The notes below the pieces were generated by a model. The model saw only the letters and a program-made list of their open reading frames with translations. It ran no database searches and was not told the origin of the DNA. A program made the translations under genes and the position numbers. Of a stretch of DNA of 36,511 bases, positions 1 to 7,984 are shown piece by piece; position 1 is the stretch's first letter, and every line of letters begins with the position of its first letter. This stretch comes from Collinsella aerofaciens (GTDB lineage: Bacteria > Actinomycetota > Coriobacteriia > Coriobacteriales > Coriobacteriaceae): positions 1 through 36,511 of the forward strand of contig CAJMHW010000021.1 of NCBI GenBank assembly GCA_905213325.1. Reading direction: 5' to 3'.

Positions 1-522
1 GCAGCCGCGGCGGTTGAGCAGGCGCAGGCCGAAGCAGTCGGCGAGGTAGTAGCCCTTCTCGCAGCCGCCCGAACCATGGTCAGAAGCCATGGCGACGCAG
101 TTCTCGGCACCCACAGCCTGGCCGATGGGGCCCTCGGGCTTGGTCATGGCGTAGACGCGCACGCCCATGCCCTTCATCTTCTTGACGGCCTCGAGGACCT
201 CGGGGGTGGTGCCGGACTCGGAGGCGGTGAGCACGACGGACTTCTCGGTCATGCGCTTGTGGCCCATGGCGTTCCACTCGGCGGCGTGGATCAGGTAGAC
301 CTCGAGGTCGCGGTCGCCGAACTTGTTCATGAGGTACTCGAGCTGCATGAGCTCGTCCCAGGTGCCGCCGACGCCCATCAGGAACACGGCGTCGTAGCCC
401 TCGTCGGCGACCTTGTCGGCGAGCGCGGTCATCTTCTTGCCGGTCTCGTAGAGCGCCTTGCCGTCCTCGAGATAGCCCTCCTGGTCGAAATGCATGATCT
501 CGATCTTCTCGGTTTCCTTCAT
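1..522 (-). CDS. SIS-domain sugar-phosphate isomerase/deglycase, partial (C-terminus beyond left edge)
   Basis: An open minus-strand frame of 174 codons runs from an ATG at 522 to the window edge without a stop. The protein starts MKETEKIEIMHF. It has a typical SIS (sugar isomerase) fold signature: FLMGVGGTWDELM, then a HAAEWNAM segment, then the phosphosugar-binding TASESGTTPEVLEAVKKM loop with the alternating Ser/Thr pattern, followed by VRVYAMTK. A good ribosome site (GGAGAG) lies 5 nt before the ATG. The gene follows another SIS gene by 60 nt on the same strand, so the two are probably one operon. SIS pairs of this kind occur in fructosamine (Amadori product) and amino-sugar catabolism, so a fructoselysine- or glucoselysine-6-phosphate deglycase is a reasonable guess. 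The substrate cannot be read from the sequence. Confidence 0.85.
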   Translation of the reverse strand, partial: MKETEKIEIMHFDQEGYLEDGKALYETGKKMTALADKVADEGYDAVFLMGVGGTWDELMQLEYLMNKFGDRDLEVYLIHAAEWNAMGHKRMTEKSVVLTASESGTTPEVLEAVKKMKGMGVRVYAMTKPEGPIGQAVGAENCVAMASDHGSGGCEKGYYLADCFGLRLLNRRGC

Positions 523-582
523 TTGTCTCTCCTTTCTGGGGTTGTTTCCACATCCCCCATGCCAACGGGCATCAAAACCAGC

Positions 583-1698
583 TTACATTCCGTAACACTC
601 GGCCGCTTTGGCCTTAAGCGCATTGACTGACTCTTCGTAGCCCTCTGCCTTGACCTCCATTTGCTTGGAGACGGCATCAAGATACGGGTGCACGTCCCAT
701 GACTTCAAACGCTCGGCTATCATGGCCGCAATCGTCTGGAAGAACACAAGATTGGGAATTGCGCTGAGCAGCGGAGCCACCTGAGGCACCGCAACCTCGT
801 GAGCCCTACCCTTGGGATGGGCCGTGAGCAGCACCGTTTTTGTCGTAACGTTCGATAGCGCATCAGCGATATTCGCAAGACGCTCCGACCCCTGCGGATC
901 GTCGACGATAAACACCAGATAGCCCGGAACGATCTGCATCTCGGGACCGTGGACGAACTCCTCGCCTTCGTGATGCATGGCAGGAATCTTGATGGTCTCG
1001 CTCAGCTTGAGGGCCGCCTCTTCGGCAACGCCATAGTTGGGGCCGTTGCCGACGACCATGGCGGGCGTGTGCTCAGAAAGCTCGAGCATGTGGTCTTGGA
1101 CATATGCCTCGGCGGTCTTGCACATCACGGCATTGGCCTGGATAGCCTCACGCAGGTCGTCAAGACGCTGGGCAACGCCCTTGGCGTCAATCGTTCCGCG
1201 CGCCTGACCGCCGTAAATACCAAAGAGCACCAGGTACTCAACGAGCACCTCGACGCCCAGAGTCACAAAGTCCACCGACTCGACGCCCACACCGTAGTCA
1301 AGAACGATGTCAGCGTGTTCCTTGATGGGTGCCTCGACGTTTGCCGTGAGCGCAACTGCAGCCATATCGTGTGCGCGCATGTAATCGAGCGCCGCAATCG
1401 TATTGGTCGAATAGCCACTCTGCGAAACGGCAATGTTGAGCACATGCTGCGGATAGGTGTGTTCAAAATCGACGAAGGCCTCGGGCGTCACAACGGACAC
1501 CTGCATTTGCAGGGCATCTTGCAGGTAATCGCGGGCGCAATCGGCGGCATGGCGCGACGAACCCGAAGCAACGATGCGCAGCGCGTCAAAAGAACCGGAC
1601 TGGAAAATATCAACGAGCTGCGCTACCAGCTCAGACGAACGCTCGAGGTTCTCCCCCATACGCACATGGGCAAGCTGAACGTAATCGAGCATCTTCAT
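583..1698 (-). CDS. Double-SIS-domain sugar-phosphate isomerase/deglycase (GlmS/FrlB-like)
   Basis: The 371-aa protein holds two SIS domains like the isomerase half of GlmS but has no glutaminase domain. The first SIS domain shows IVASGSSRHAA and the Ser-rich loop AVSQSGYSTNT. The second shows VVGNGPNYGVAEEAALKLSE followed by HHEGEEFVHGP, which matches the catalytic Glu-His-Gly-Pro region of this family. The frame could begin 13 codons upstream at 1737. The ATG at 1698 is preferred because GAGGTGAG sits 3 nt before it. It lies upstream of a second SIS gene and downstream of two GntR/UTRA regulators, a usual neighbourhood for sugar-phosphate or Amadori-compound degradation. The reaction is probably isomerisation or deglycation of a phosphorylated amino-sugar adduct. 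No transporter for the substrate is visible in the window. Confidence 0.85.
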   Translation of the reverse strand: MKMLDYVQLAHVRMGENLERSSELVAQLVDIFQSGSFDALRIVASGSSRHAADCARDYLQDALQMQVSVVTPEAFVDFEHTYPQHVLNIAVSQSGYSTNTIAALDYMRAHDMAAVALTANVEAPIKEHADIVLDYGVGVESVDFVTLGVEVLVEYLVLFGIYGGQARGTIDAKGVAQRLDDLREAIQANAVMCKTAEAYVQDHMLELSEHTPAMVVGNGPNYGVAEEAALKLSETIKIPAMHHEGEEFVHGPEMQIVPGYLVFIVDDPQGSERLANIADALSNVTTKTVLLTAHPKGRAHEVAVPQVAPLLSAIPNLVFFQTIAAMIAERLKSWDVHPYLDAVSKQMEVKAEGYEESVNALKAKAAECYGM

Positions 1699-1726
1699 CG
1701 TCTCACCTCGTAACAAATCATTAGTA

Positions 1727-1835
1727 TTTGATACCAATCACAGTTACAGGTTACGGCTTTTTGATACCTCTTTGTCGATTAATTTATCCCCATCGGCGAA
1801 CGGTCGATTTTGAGCCCTGTAAGGTTGTATATACA
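1727..1835 (-). promoter_or_regulatory. Control region of the SIS operon with repeated boxes and a perfect palindrome
   Basis: The 193-nt gap upstream of the SIS operon holds two direct copies of TTTGATACC (1727-1735 and 1760-1768), 33 bp apart or about three helical turns. It also holds the perfect palindrome TGTATATACA at 1826-1835. GTATATAC-type palindromes are common operators of HutC-type GntR regulators, and two such regulators lie immediately upstream. I infer that one or both bind here. No clear -35/-10 pair could be fixed. Confidence 0.45.
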
Positions 1836-1891
1836 GCTGACTCAACGATCAAAACTGGTTAGTTTCCCAGCCGTTATTCACAAAATACCAG

Positions 1892-2605
1892 CTAGTACGT
1901 ATAGGTGTAGCCGCCCGTATCGCCACGATTGAAGGACTTTACATACTCGATAGCCCGACCGCTCGCGTCATAGCTCACGCATTCCAAAAGCAAAACAAGA
2001 TCGCCCTGTTCCAGTCCAAGGAGGCCGGCATCTCGTGCGCCCAGCGCTTCGATATCGAGCTTTTCCTGTGCCATGACTGGCTTTCGGCCCAGCATCTCAT
2101 AGGTCTCGTACAAACTGAAGACCGACACGTCAATATCTTCGATGGTTGGGAACAGCAGGCAGGGAATCAGCGCCGTCTCAATCGATACGGGGCTACCGTT
2201 TATGCAGTTCAGGCGTCGAACGGAATAGAGCAGGTCGTCCTCGGCGATGCCAAACAGGTCGGCGTAATATGGCCCCGCATAACGCTTGGAACGCGCGAGA
2301 ATACGGACGGACGGCTCGCCGCCCGAAGCACGGACCGATTCACGGAAACCGACCGTGCGTTCAAAAAAAGCAGGTACTTTCTGCGCCACAAAGGCACCTT
2401 TTCCCGGAACACGGCGAATCTGCCCGCGCCGAACCAGTTCATCGACAGCGCTTCGGATGGTCAAGCGTGTCGTACCAAATTCCTCGGCAAGGTCTTTTTC
2501 GGACGGAATCATGGAACCCGTGGGATATATACCGCGCTCGATACGTTCCTCGATGCGGCGTCGAATGCGCATATAAACCGGGGTGGCATCTACTGTTTCA
2601 GCCAT
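1892..2605 (-). CDS. GntR/HutC-family transcriptional regulator with UTRA domain
   Basis: The protein is 237 aa. An N-terminal winged helix (about residues 10-75) reads YMRIRRRIEERIERGIY...PSEKDLAEEFGTTRLTIRSAVDELVRRGQIRR...GKGAFV, the standard GntR DNA-binding pattern. A UTRA effector domain follows (about 90-237; RRLNCINGSPVSIETALIP, and LLLECVSYDASGRAIEYVKS near the end). UTRA domains usually bind phosphorylated sugars or small carboxylates. The start has a strong AGGTGA site 3 nt before the ATG. The first 16 nt overlap the end of the upstream GntR gene, so translation is probably coupled. It likely represses the SIS operon downstream until a sugar-phosphate inducer appears; the ligand is unknown. 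Confidence 0.9.
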   Translation of the reverse strand: MAETVDATPVYMRIRRRIEERIERGIYPTGSMIPSEKDLAEEFGTTRLTIRSAVDELVRRGQIRRVPGKGAFVAQKVPAFFERTVGFRESVRASGGEPSVRILARSKRYAGPYYADLFGIAEDDLLYSVRRLNCINGSPVSIETALIPCLLFPTIEDIDVSVFSLYETYEMLGRKPVMAQEKLDIEALGARDAGLLGLEQGDLVLLLECVSYDASGRAIEYVKSFNRGDTGGYTYTY

Positions 2606-3357
2606 TGTTCACCTGCCACGCTCCTCATGCCGTTCTCTTCGCCGTTATCGGCAAAGCGGAACTTTGTGGGCAAAATCACCGATTTACAATGCTCCACAAA
2701 ACGCATGTCCTTATCAAATTCGATCGAGCTCTCATAGAACACCGGCGTTCCCTCTTCTTGCTGGAGCAGCTCGGCCTCTTCGGCGTTCAAACGCGAGATG
2801 GAGATATGCTCACGTCCATGCTCAACACGCACGCCACCTTCTTTGAGCAAGACATCGTAAAGGCTCTCACACTCAAAATCGTGCTCGGGAAGCGCGGGGC
2901 ACAGGGACAGGTTAACGTGAGCGGTCTCGATTGACGCCGGCTCGCCCTCTATAAGTCGAATGCGCTGCATGCGGAGTAAAGGAGCGCCCACAGCCACCCC
3001 AAGCTTGTCGGCAAGCGCCTCATCCGCCTCGATGGTCCCGGTGGAAACCAGACGAGAAGAGGGGTGCAGGCCGGCAGTCCGCACAGCATCGGAAAAGTTA
3101 TACGTTTCCTGGAAGATATTCAGCGGCTTGGGAGGACACACATACGTACCCGATCCGCGACGGCTCTCGAGCGTTCCACACGAGATGAGCCGCGTGATAC
3201 CGGCGCGCAACGCCGTACGCGAAACGCCAATCTCTTCGCACAGCACGCGCTCAGCCGGCAGGCGATCGCCGCCGGCAAGCTGGTGGTGCTGGATATACCA
3301 AAGAATTCCCTCAACAGCACGATCTTTGGGGGGAATTGCATAAGATTCGCCTGCCAT
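2590..3357 (-). CDS. GntR/HutC-family transcriptional regulator with UTRA domain
   Basis: The protein is 255 aa and a distant paralogue of the downstream regulator. Its GntR winged helix spans about residues 10-75 (AVEGILWYIQHHQLAGGDRLPAERVLCEEIGVSRTALRAGITRL...RRGSGTYV). A UTRA domain follows, with RIRLIEGEPASIETAHVNL and a closing FYESSIEFDKDMRFVEHCKS. A GAGGAG ribosome site precedes the ATG by 7 nt. The 3' end overlaps the next GntR gene by 16 nt, an unusual head-to-tail pair of UTRA regulators in one transcript. They may respond to different ligands or form mixed dimers, but that is speculation. The C-terminal tail of about 20 residues after the UTRA core (from NGEENGMRS) matches nothing I recognise. 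Confidence 0.9.
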   Translation of the reverse strand: MAGESYAIPPKDRAVEGILWYIQHHQLAGGDRLPAERVLCEEIGVSRTALRAGITRLISCGTLESRRGSGTYVCPPKPLNIFQETYNFSDAVRTAGLHPSSRLVSTGTIEADEALADKLGVAVGAPLLRMQRIRLIEGEPASIETAHVNLSLCPALPEHDFECESLYDVLLKEGGVRVEHGREHISISRLNAEEAELLQQEEGTPVFYESSIEFDKDMRFVEHCKSVILPTKFRFADNGEENGMRSVAGEQWLKQ

Positions 3358-3395
3358 TGCACAGACTCCTCATTCAGAAACGTATGCCGCCAAAA

Positions 3396-3884
3396 TTAGA
3401 CCAGCCCTCCCATGGCATCAAATTCGGCCTTGATCTTCTCAGCGACATTCCGATACGACTTATATAGACTTGAATCGCGTTTGACTTCGTCGGTCATAAC
3501 GGGAATCTCTAATTTGGAAACCTCGTCTTTTCCCGTCTGAACCGCCACAACAACGCCCATACCAAGACACATATTACGCTTGGCAGCGTTTATTTTCGCC
3601 GCCTTGGCAGGATTTGCCAGGATACGCTGGGCAAATTCCTGTTTTGAGGCCACTTCCTCGGCCTCCGGATCGCCCGCCTCGGCCACTTCGCACTGCAACA
3701 CATCCGCATAGTCAAAAATCTTCGGCTCGCCGCCGCGCTGATGCACGGCCCACTTGCGGCGCGTGGCATCCTGGTAGATAGCCGGCAAAAACGTAAACCG
3801 CGGCGGGTCCAAAATCGTATCCGTGATGGTAAACACATCGGGATCAAAGGCATCCTGCGGGTTTTTCTTCTTGAACAGCCCCAT
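3396..3884 (-). CDS. Small hypothetical protein
   Basis: The protein is 162 aa and not recognised. It begins MGLFKKKNPQDAF, continues with a probable beta-rich section (FTITDTILDPPRFTFLPAIYQ, IFDYADVLQCEVAEAGD) and ends with a Lys/Glu-rich helical part (YKSYRNVAEKIKAEFDAMGG). The Phe-Asp-Tyr-Ala-Asp-Val segment followed by acidic strands is loosely like bacterial PH-type domains, but I would not name a family. It has no signal peptide or membrane segment and is probably cytosolic. The frame is open for 11 more codons upstream. The ATG at 3884 is chosen for its GGGAGG site 6 nt before it. It lies 38 nt upstream of the GntR pair on the same strand and may be the first gene of that transcript. 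Confidence 0.65.
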   Translation of the reverse strand: MGLFKKKNPQDAFDPDVFTITDTILDPPRFTFLPAIYQDATRRKWAVHQRGGEPKIFDYADVLQCEVAEAGDPEAEEVASKQEFAQRILANPAKAAKINAAKRNMCLGMGVVVAVQTGKDEVSKLEIPVMTDEVKRDSSLYKSYRNVAEKIKAEFDAMGGLV

Positions 3885-4005
3885 ATCAGCCTCCCGTACT
3901 AGCATTAAACAACTCAAGCCGAATATAGCACCAATTTCAAGCCACCGCTTTACCGCATCGGTGCGCGGCGTCTATAGCTCGCCCAGCGGAAGAGTTCACG
4001 GACGA

Positions 4006-4078
4006 GGGCCGGGGTGCCTGCCTTGTTTTGAGAAGTGGGCTCCGCGAACTTCTCAAAACAAGGCAGGCACCCCGGCCC
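4006..4078. repeat. Perfect 31-bp inverted repeat with 11-nt loop
   Basis: Arms at 4006-4036 and 4048-4078 are exactly complementary over 31 bp, with the loop GGGCTCCGCGA between them. It lies in the 248-nt gap after the lacI-like gene stop (4133, minus strand) and before the small hypothetical gene. A stem this long and free of mismatches is not needed for a terminator, and there is no T-run on either side. It may belong to the same class of long intergenic palindromes as the four core-containing elements elsewhere in this window, but it lacks their 69-nt core. Nothing else is visible in this gap. Confidence 0.8.
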
Positions 4079-4132
4079 CGCCGGTAAATAGCGGACACTC
4101 CGCATGCAATCTATGCAAACAAACAAGTACGC

Positions 4133-5161
4133 TTAGCTACATTCGGTAAGATCGAGCACGCTGCCCTTCACGATAAGCGCCGGCTCCAGAACGACTTCTT
4201 CGGCACGTCTACCGCCCCTACCGGCAAGACGCTTGGACATGCAGCCAAAAGCATGCTCCGCGAGGATACCTGGATCCTGCTCAATCGCGGTCAGCGCCGG
4301 CTCAAAGAGAACGTCGGCGGCCGAGTTGTCGTAACTCACCACCGAGATGTCGCCCGGGATGCTCTTCCCCATCTCGTGCAAGCGCTTGAGCAGACCGAGG
4401 GCGATGTTATCCGAGCTTGCGAACACAGCGGTAGCATCAGTTGCGAGCACCGCCTCCGAGGCCTCGTAGGCACTCGGGATGTAGTACTCGCTCTCAAACT
4501 CTAAACGTGCGTCGATAGGCAAGCCAACCTCGCGCAGTGCGCGCTCATAGCCGGCAAGTCGTTTGCGACCCGTATTGGAGCGGCGTGCGTTAACCAGACA
4601 GGCAATACGGCGGTGGCCTTGCTCGATCAGATAGCGGGTGGCCATGTAGCCGCCCATCTCGTGGTCGAACATCACCTTGTCGCACTCGAGCCCCTCAATG
4701 GCACGGTCGACCATCACGGCCGGGATGGGCAGGTGGCTGACTTCTTCGCGCAGAGCACGGTCGTCGGAGAACTCGTCGCCCACGACCAGGAAGACGCCAT
4801 CAACGCCGCGCGTCACCAGCTGGCGCAGCAGCTCCAGATCGTCATCGGCGCTTCCACCCGAGCTGGTAATGAAGAGCGCATAGCCATCCTCGCGGCAGCG
4901 CTTTTCCAGGCTACCGGCGAGCGAGGCAAAAAAGCGGCTCTCGATGTTAGGGACGATAAGGCCCAGCGTGCGCGACTCGCGCATGACCAAACTACGCGCA
5001 ATCTGGTTAGGAACATAGTGGTTGCGCGCCGCGACCTCCTTGATGAGCTTGCGGTTTTCTTCCGAGATGCGACAGGGCCGATTATTGAGCACAAGCGAGA
5101 CCGACGAGGGGGAAAGCCCCACCTCCTGGGCGATCTGCTTGAGGGTGACTTTGTTGGCCAT
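4133..5161 (-). CDS. LacI-family transcriptional regulator
   Basis: The protein is 342 aa, full length for the family. The N-terminal helix-turn-helix and hinge read VTLKQIAQEVGLSPSSVSLVLNN...ARNHYVPNQIARSL. A periplasmic-binding-like effector domain follows (about residues 60-335): TLGLIVPNIESRFFASLAGSLEK, GVDGVFLV, PAVMVDRAI, the family-typical EQGHRRIACLV, and FASSDNIALGLLKRLHE with ISVVSYDNS. AAGGAG precedes the ATG. A -10-like TATACT lies on the minus strand at 5197-5202. It is divergent from murB with 183 nt between, though control of murB would be unusual. More likely it regulates sugar genes elsewhere. The effector is unknown. Confidence 0.92.
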   Translation of the reverse strand: MANKVTLKQIAQEVGLSPSSVSLVLNNRPCRISEENRKLIKEVAARNHYVPNQIARSLVMRESRTLGLIVPNIESRFFASLAGSLEKRCREDGYALFITSSGGSADDDLELLRQLVTRGVDGVFLVVGDEFSDDRALREEVSHLPIPAVMVDRAIEGLECDKVMFDHEMGGYMATRYLIEQGHRRIACLVNARRSNTGRKRLAGYERALREVGLPIDARLEFESEYYIPSAYEASEAVLATDATAVFASSDNIALGLLKRLHEMGKSIPGDISVVSYDNSAADVLFEPALTAIEQDPGILAEHAFGCMSKRLAGRGGRRAEEVVLEPALIVKGSVLDLTECS

Positions 5162-5344
5162 CTCGCTCCTTCCGGGTTTACGCGCAATCTCTTGAAAGTA
5201 TAGCGACTACCCCTCTACCTCGGTGATAAACACTTTACCAATCCGGTAGACGGCTGTTTTATCGCCGCCAGCGCACCAAATCCGTCCGGGTGGGGTATAT
5301 TGCAATCGATTGATGACAACGACCACCAAAAGGCGGATATTCGT

Positions 5345-6307
5345 ATGCACGAGAACGACTTTTTTAACGAGGACCTGCTGTGCGCGCTTGCTGGCGTTGC
5401 CGGCGAGGACAACGTGCTGATGAGCGAGCCCATGCGCGAGCACACCACGTTTAAGATCGGCGGCCCGGCCGACGTCTTTGTCACGCCCGATACCGAGCAG
5501 GGCCTCGTCGCCACGCTCGACACCTGTTATCGCTGCGACCTGCCGCTCACCATCGTGGGCAACGGCTCCGACCTGCTCGTCGGCGACAAGGGTATCCGCG
5601 GCGTCGTCGTGGCGTTGGGCGAAGGCCTCTCCGACATTACGGTCGACGGTACGCACGTCACGGCGGCGGCCGGCGCCTTGCTTTCCGATGTCGCCGCGGC
5701 GGCAGCCGAGGCCGGTCTCACCGGCATGGAGCCCATCTCGGGCATCCCCGGATCGGTCGGCGGCGCCTGCTACATGAACGCCGGCGCCTACGGCGCCTGC
5801 ATGGCAGACGTGCTGGAGTCTGTGCGCGTCTACAAGCCCGCCCGCATGCTCGACGACGGCACCCGCGGCAGCGGCAACATCATCGAGTTCGATGTCGATG
5901 AGCTCAACCTGGGCTATCGCAAGAGTCGCATCGCCGACGACGGCTTTATCGTTCTTTCTGCCACCTTCAACCTCGCACCGGGCAACGCCGCGATGATCAA
6001 GGCCGACATGGACGACTACCGCCAGCGCCGCGAGGAAAAGCAGCCGCTCGACATGCCGAGTGCCGGTTCCACCTTCAAGCGCCCCGAGGGTTACTTTGCC
6101 GGCAAGCTCATCATGGATGCCGGCCTGCGAGGACACGCCGTTGGCGGCGCGCAGGTGAGCGAGAAGCACTGCGGCTTCATCGTCAACGCCGACCACGCCA
6201 CCGCCGCCGATGTCGACGAACTCATCCGCCACATCCAGGCAACCGTCAAAGACCAATTCAACGTAGACCTAGAACCCGAAGTCCACCGAGTCGGCGAATT
6301 CCTCTAA
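5345..6307 (+). CDS. murB: UDP-N-acetylenolpyruvoylglucosamine reductase
   Basis: The 320-aa protein is an FAD-dependent MurB, which reduces UDP-GlcNAc-enolpyruvate to UDP-MurNAc in cytosolic peptidoglycan precursor synthesis. FAD-binding motifs are visible: TTFKIGGPADVFVTP, LTIVGNGSDLLVGDKGIRGVVV, and GMEPISGIPGSVGGACYMNAGAYG. The C-terminal MurB domain has the catalytic Ser region (PSAGSTFKRP), AGKLIMDAGLRGHAVGGAQVSEKHCGFIVN and the terminal Glu area (DLEPEVHRVGEF). The ATG at 5345 with AAAAGGCGG upstream is preferred over an in-frame TTG at 5300, because a TATATT -10-like box overlaps that TTG at 5296-5301. The gene is single and followed by a hairpin at 6312-6333. Confidence 0.95.
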   Translation: MHENDFFNEDLLCALAGVAGEDNVLMSEPMREHTTFKIGGPADVFVTPDTEQGLVATLDTCYRCDLPLTIVGNGSDLLVGDKGIRGVVVALGEGLSDITVDGTHVTAAAGALLSDVAAAAAEAGLTGMEPISGIPGSVGGACYMNAGAYGACMADVLESVRVYKPARMLDDGTRGSGNIIEFDVDELNLGYRKSRIADDGFIVLSATFNLAPGNAAMIKADMDDYRQRREEKQPLDMPSAGSTFKRPEGYFAGKLIMDAGLRGHAVGGAQVSEKHCGFIVNADHATAADVDELIRHIQATVKDQFNVDLEPEVHRVGEFL

Positions 6308-6311
6308 AAGA

Positions 6312-6333
6312 GAAGGCCCCGAAAGGGGCCTTC
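6312..6333 (+). terminator. Hairpin after murB
   Basis: A 9-bp GC-rich stem, GAAGGCCCC/GGGGCCTTC, has a stable GAAA tetraloop and starts 5 nt after the murB stop. The following T-run is weak (ACCATATTTATT), so it is a probable but not ideal intrinsic terminator. Confidence 0.6.
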
Positions 6334-6388
6334 ACCATATTTATTCAGATAACCCAGTCCGGTGTGTCGCGCCCCGAATCCGAGAGGG

Positions 6389-6513
6389 CCGGGACAGTCC
6401 GAGAGGCATAAGGTTGATCGCGAGTTCCGCACGAGCCGGAGAGCACTTAATGTGCTCTCCGTGCGAGCAGGACTGCCCGAGCAGGCAACCTTATGCCTCT
6501 CGGACTGTCCCGG
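6389..6513 (+). repeat. Core-and-arms palindromic element, copy 1
   Basis: Perfect 28-bp arms (6389-6416 and 6486-6513) enclose a 69-nt core (6417-6485). The core starts ATCGCGAGTTCCGCACG. It holds an inner hairpin GGAGAGCAC-TTAAT-GTGCTCTCC and ends with GCAGGACTG and GAGCAGG. The element lies between the convergent murB and CHAP-hydrolase genes, 12 nt from the latter's stop. Three more copies occur at 24267, 29042 and 29338. This copy differs near the 3' motif (GCCCGAGCAGG where the others have GTAGAGCAGG). Its function is unknown: a structured RNA, or a mobile palindrome of REP/MITE type. Confidence 0.85.
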
Positions 6514-6525
6514 ACCAAGCCGCAG

Positions 6526-7719
6526 CTACGACAGCGCAATACCGCCGAGCCAGCCCCAACGCACGCCAGAGCCAGTGCCATAGAAGCTAATAAACGAGTC
6601 AAGCGACTTAGACGTAATGGCGCCCTCGTTGCTCATAACGATGCCGCCGCCAACGTAGATACCCACATGACCGTAGATAAGGCCCGGAGCACCCGTGCCG
6701 CTGTGCGAGGAATCGGCCACGATCATGCCCACCTGCAGCGCCGAGCGATCGGAGCTATAGCACCAGGCGTTGAACATGTCACACGCGTTGCCGCCAAAAT
6801 AGCCCACGCCGGCGTTACGGAAGACATTGGTAACCCACGCCGCGCACCAGTTCTGACCCGGCGAAGGCGTGGAGTAGCACGCGTTGACGACGGCCTGCTG
6901 TTTGCCCGAGCCGGCATTCTGTTGCGGGGTTCCGGGCGCATACGATCCGCCACCCGAGCTTGAACCACCCGAGTAGGAATTGTTCTTGTTCGCGGCGGCG
7001 GCCTTCCTGGCAGCCTCCTCAGCCTGGGCGGCAGCGAGGATCTCGGAATCGCGCTGAGCCATGAGCTCCTTGACGTCGTCGGAAAGACCGTTCAGCACGG
7101 TCTGGACTTCTTGCTGCTTGGCCTGCATATCCTGCATCTGAGCCGTCTGCTGGTCCTTGAGTTTTTCCAGGTCGGCCTTTTGTGCTTCGAGCTCGGTCTT
7201 CTGTGCGTCGAGCTCAGCCTGAATCGTCTGGATATCCTCGATGGCGTCACGGTCGCTCTTGTTGATCTTCTCAACATAGTGCGCATTGGCGACGAGCTCC
7301 TCAAACGAACCCGAGGCGAGCAGCAGCGACAGGATGTTGGTGCCGCCCGACTTATAGCTGGCGGAAACGCGATCGGAAAGATCGTCGCGCTTCTTTTTGA
7401 GCTCGGCCTTCTTTTCGTCAATCTGCGTCTGCGTGTCGTCGATCTGGCCCTGTACGCCCTCGATATCGCTGAGAGTCTGGGCGTTCTTGTTGGCCAGCGC
7501 CGCGTATTCGCTCGCAATGCTGTCGAGCTGAGCCTGGACCTCGTCGAGCTGGGCCTGGGCCGCATTGAGCTTATCGGTGGTTTCCTTGGTGGCCTCCGCC
7601 GCACGGGCGCGAGCGGGCAGGCCAAAAAGAACGGCTGCAGAAGCGGCGCCGAATAAGGCCTTGAGGGCAGTGCGGCGCGAGAGCTCCTGGGAAAGGATGG
7701 AATCGCTGTTTGGTGACAT
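6526..7719 (-). CDS. Secreted coiled-coil / CHAP-domain peptidoglycan hydrolase (PcsB-like layout)
   Basis: The protein is 397 aa. A signal peptide with a twin-arginine pattern (SRRTALKALFGAASAAVLFG, cleavage likely after ARARA) suggests Tat or Sec export. Residues ~42-240 form a long coiled coil rich in Ala/Gln/Lys/Glu. A Ser/Gly linker (about 245-262) follows, then a C-terminal CHAP/NlpC-like domain. Its Cys lies in QNWCAAWVTNVF and its His in IYGHVGIYVGGG. Coiled coil plus CHAP is the layout of PcsB-type proteins, which cut peptidoglycan at division under FtsEX control. No ftsEX is in the window. GGAG precedes the ATG by 5 nt. It is probably a daughter-cell separation hydrolase; the family assignment beyond CHAP is inferred. 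Confidence 0.88.
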   Translation of the reverse strand: MSPNSDSILSQELSRRTALKALFGAASAAVLFGLPARARAAEATKETTDKLNAAQAQLDEVQAQLDSIASEYAALANKNAQTLSDIEGVQGQIDDTQTQIDEKKAELKKKRDDLSDRVSASYKSGGTNILSLLLASGSFEELVANAHYVEKINKSDRDAIEDIQTIQAELDAQKTELEAQKADLEKLKDQQTAQMQDMQAKQQEVQTVLNGLSDDVKELMAQRDSEILAAAQAEEAARKAAAANKNNSYSGGSSSGGGSYAPGTPQQNAGSGKQQAVVNACYSTPSPGQNWCAAWVTNVFRNAGVGYFGGNACDMFNAWCYSSDRSALQVGMIVADSSHSGTGAPGLIYGHVGIYVGGGIVMSNEGAITSKSLDSFISFYGTGSGVRWGWLGGIALS

Positions 7720-7941
7720 ATGTACTCCGTTACATGTTTATTTATATGTCGCTCAACTCATACATATTAGCGTACATATGGCGCGTCCCAACGATTTCCA
7801 CGAACGGCAGGAAACTACAAGGTCAGCGGCTCGTAAGCAAATGCCAAAGTCGAGGTTATGTCCACGCAGCATTTCTATAAGTACGTTAACACGCTCCTCT
7901 GCTTTTCCTACAGCGCACGATTTGGGCGTCCCTGCCTGCGC

Positions 7942-7947
7942 TATACT
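7942..7947 (+). promoter_or_regulatory. Likely -10 box of galE
   Basis: TATACT (5 of 6 consensus bases) lies 38 nt before the galE ATG. No good -35 is seen at 17 nt. The remaining 265-nt gap between the divergent CHAP gene and galE shows no other clear feature. Confidence 0.45.
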
Positions 7948-7984
7948 CCCCTAAAGAAGTGTTCCTGATTCGATAGGAGACTAC

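Noticed and set aside
76..630. Plus-strand frame of 184 codons and the 161-codon minus-strand frame near the left edge
   Set aside because: Both are shadows of the SIS gene read in another minus frame (1-522). Their products are Arg/His/Gly-rich with no domain pattern.
583..1698. GlmS (glucosamine-6-phosphate synthase)
   Set aside because: The N-terminal glutaminase domain with its catalytic Cys is absent. The protein is only the two SIS domains.
6389..6513. Interpreting the long-armed elements simply as intrinsic terminators
   Set aside because: The arms are far longer than needed, no T-run follows, and the 69-nt core is conserved in sequence. Copy 1 also lies after murB, which already has its own hairpin at 6312-6333.
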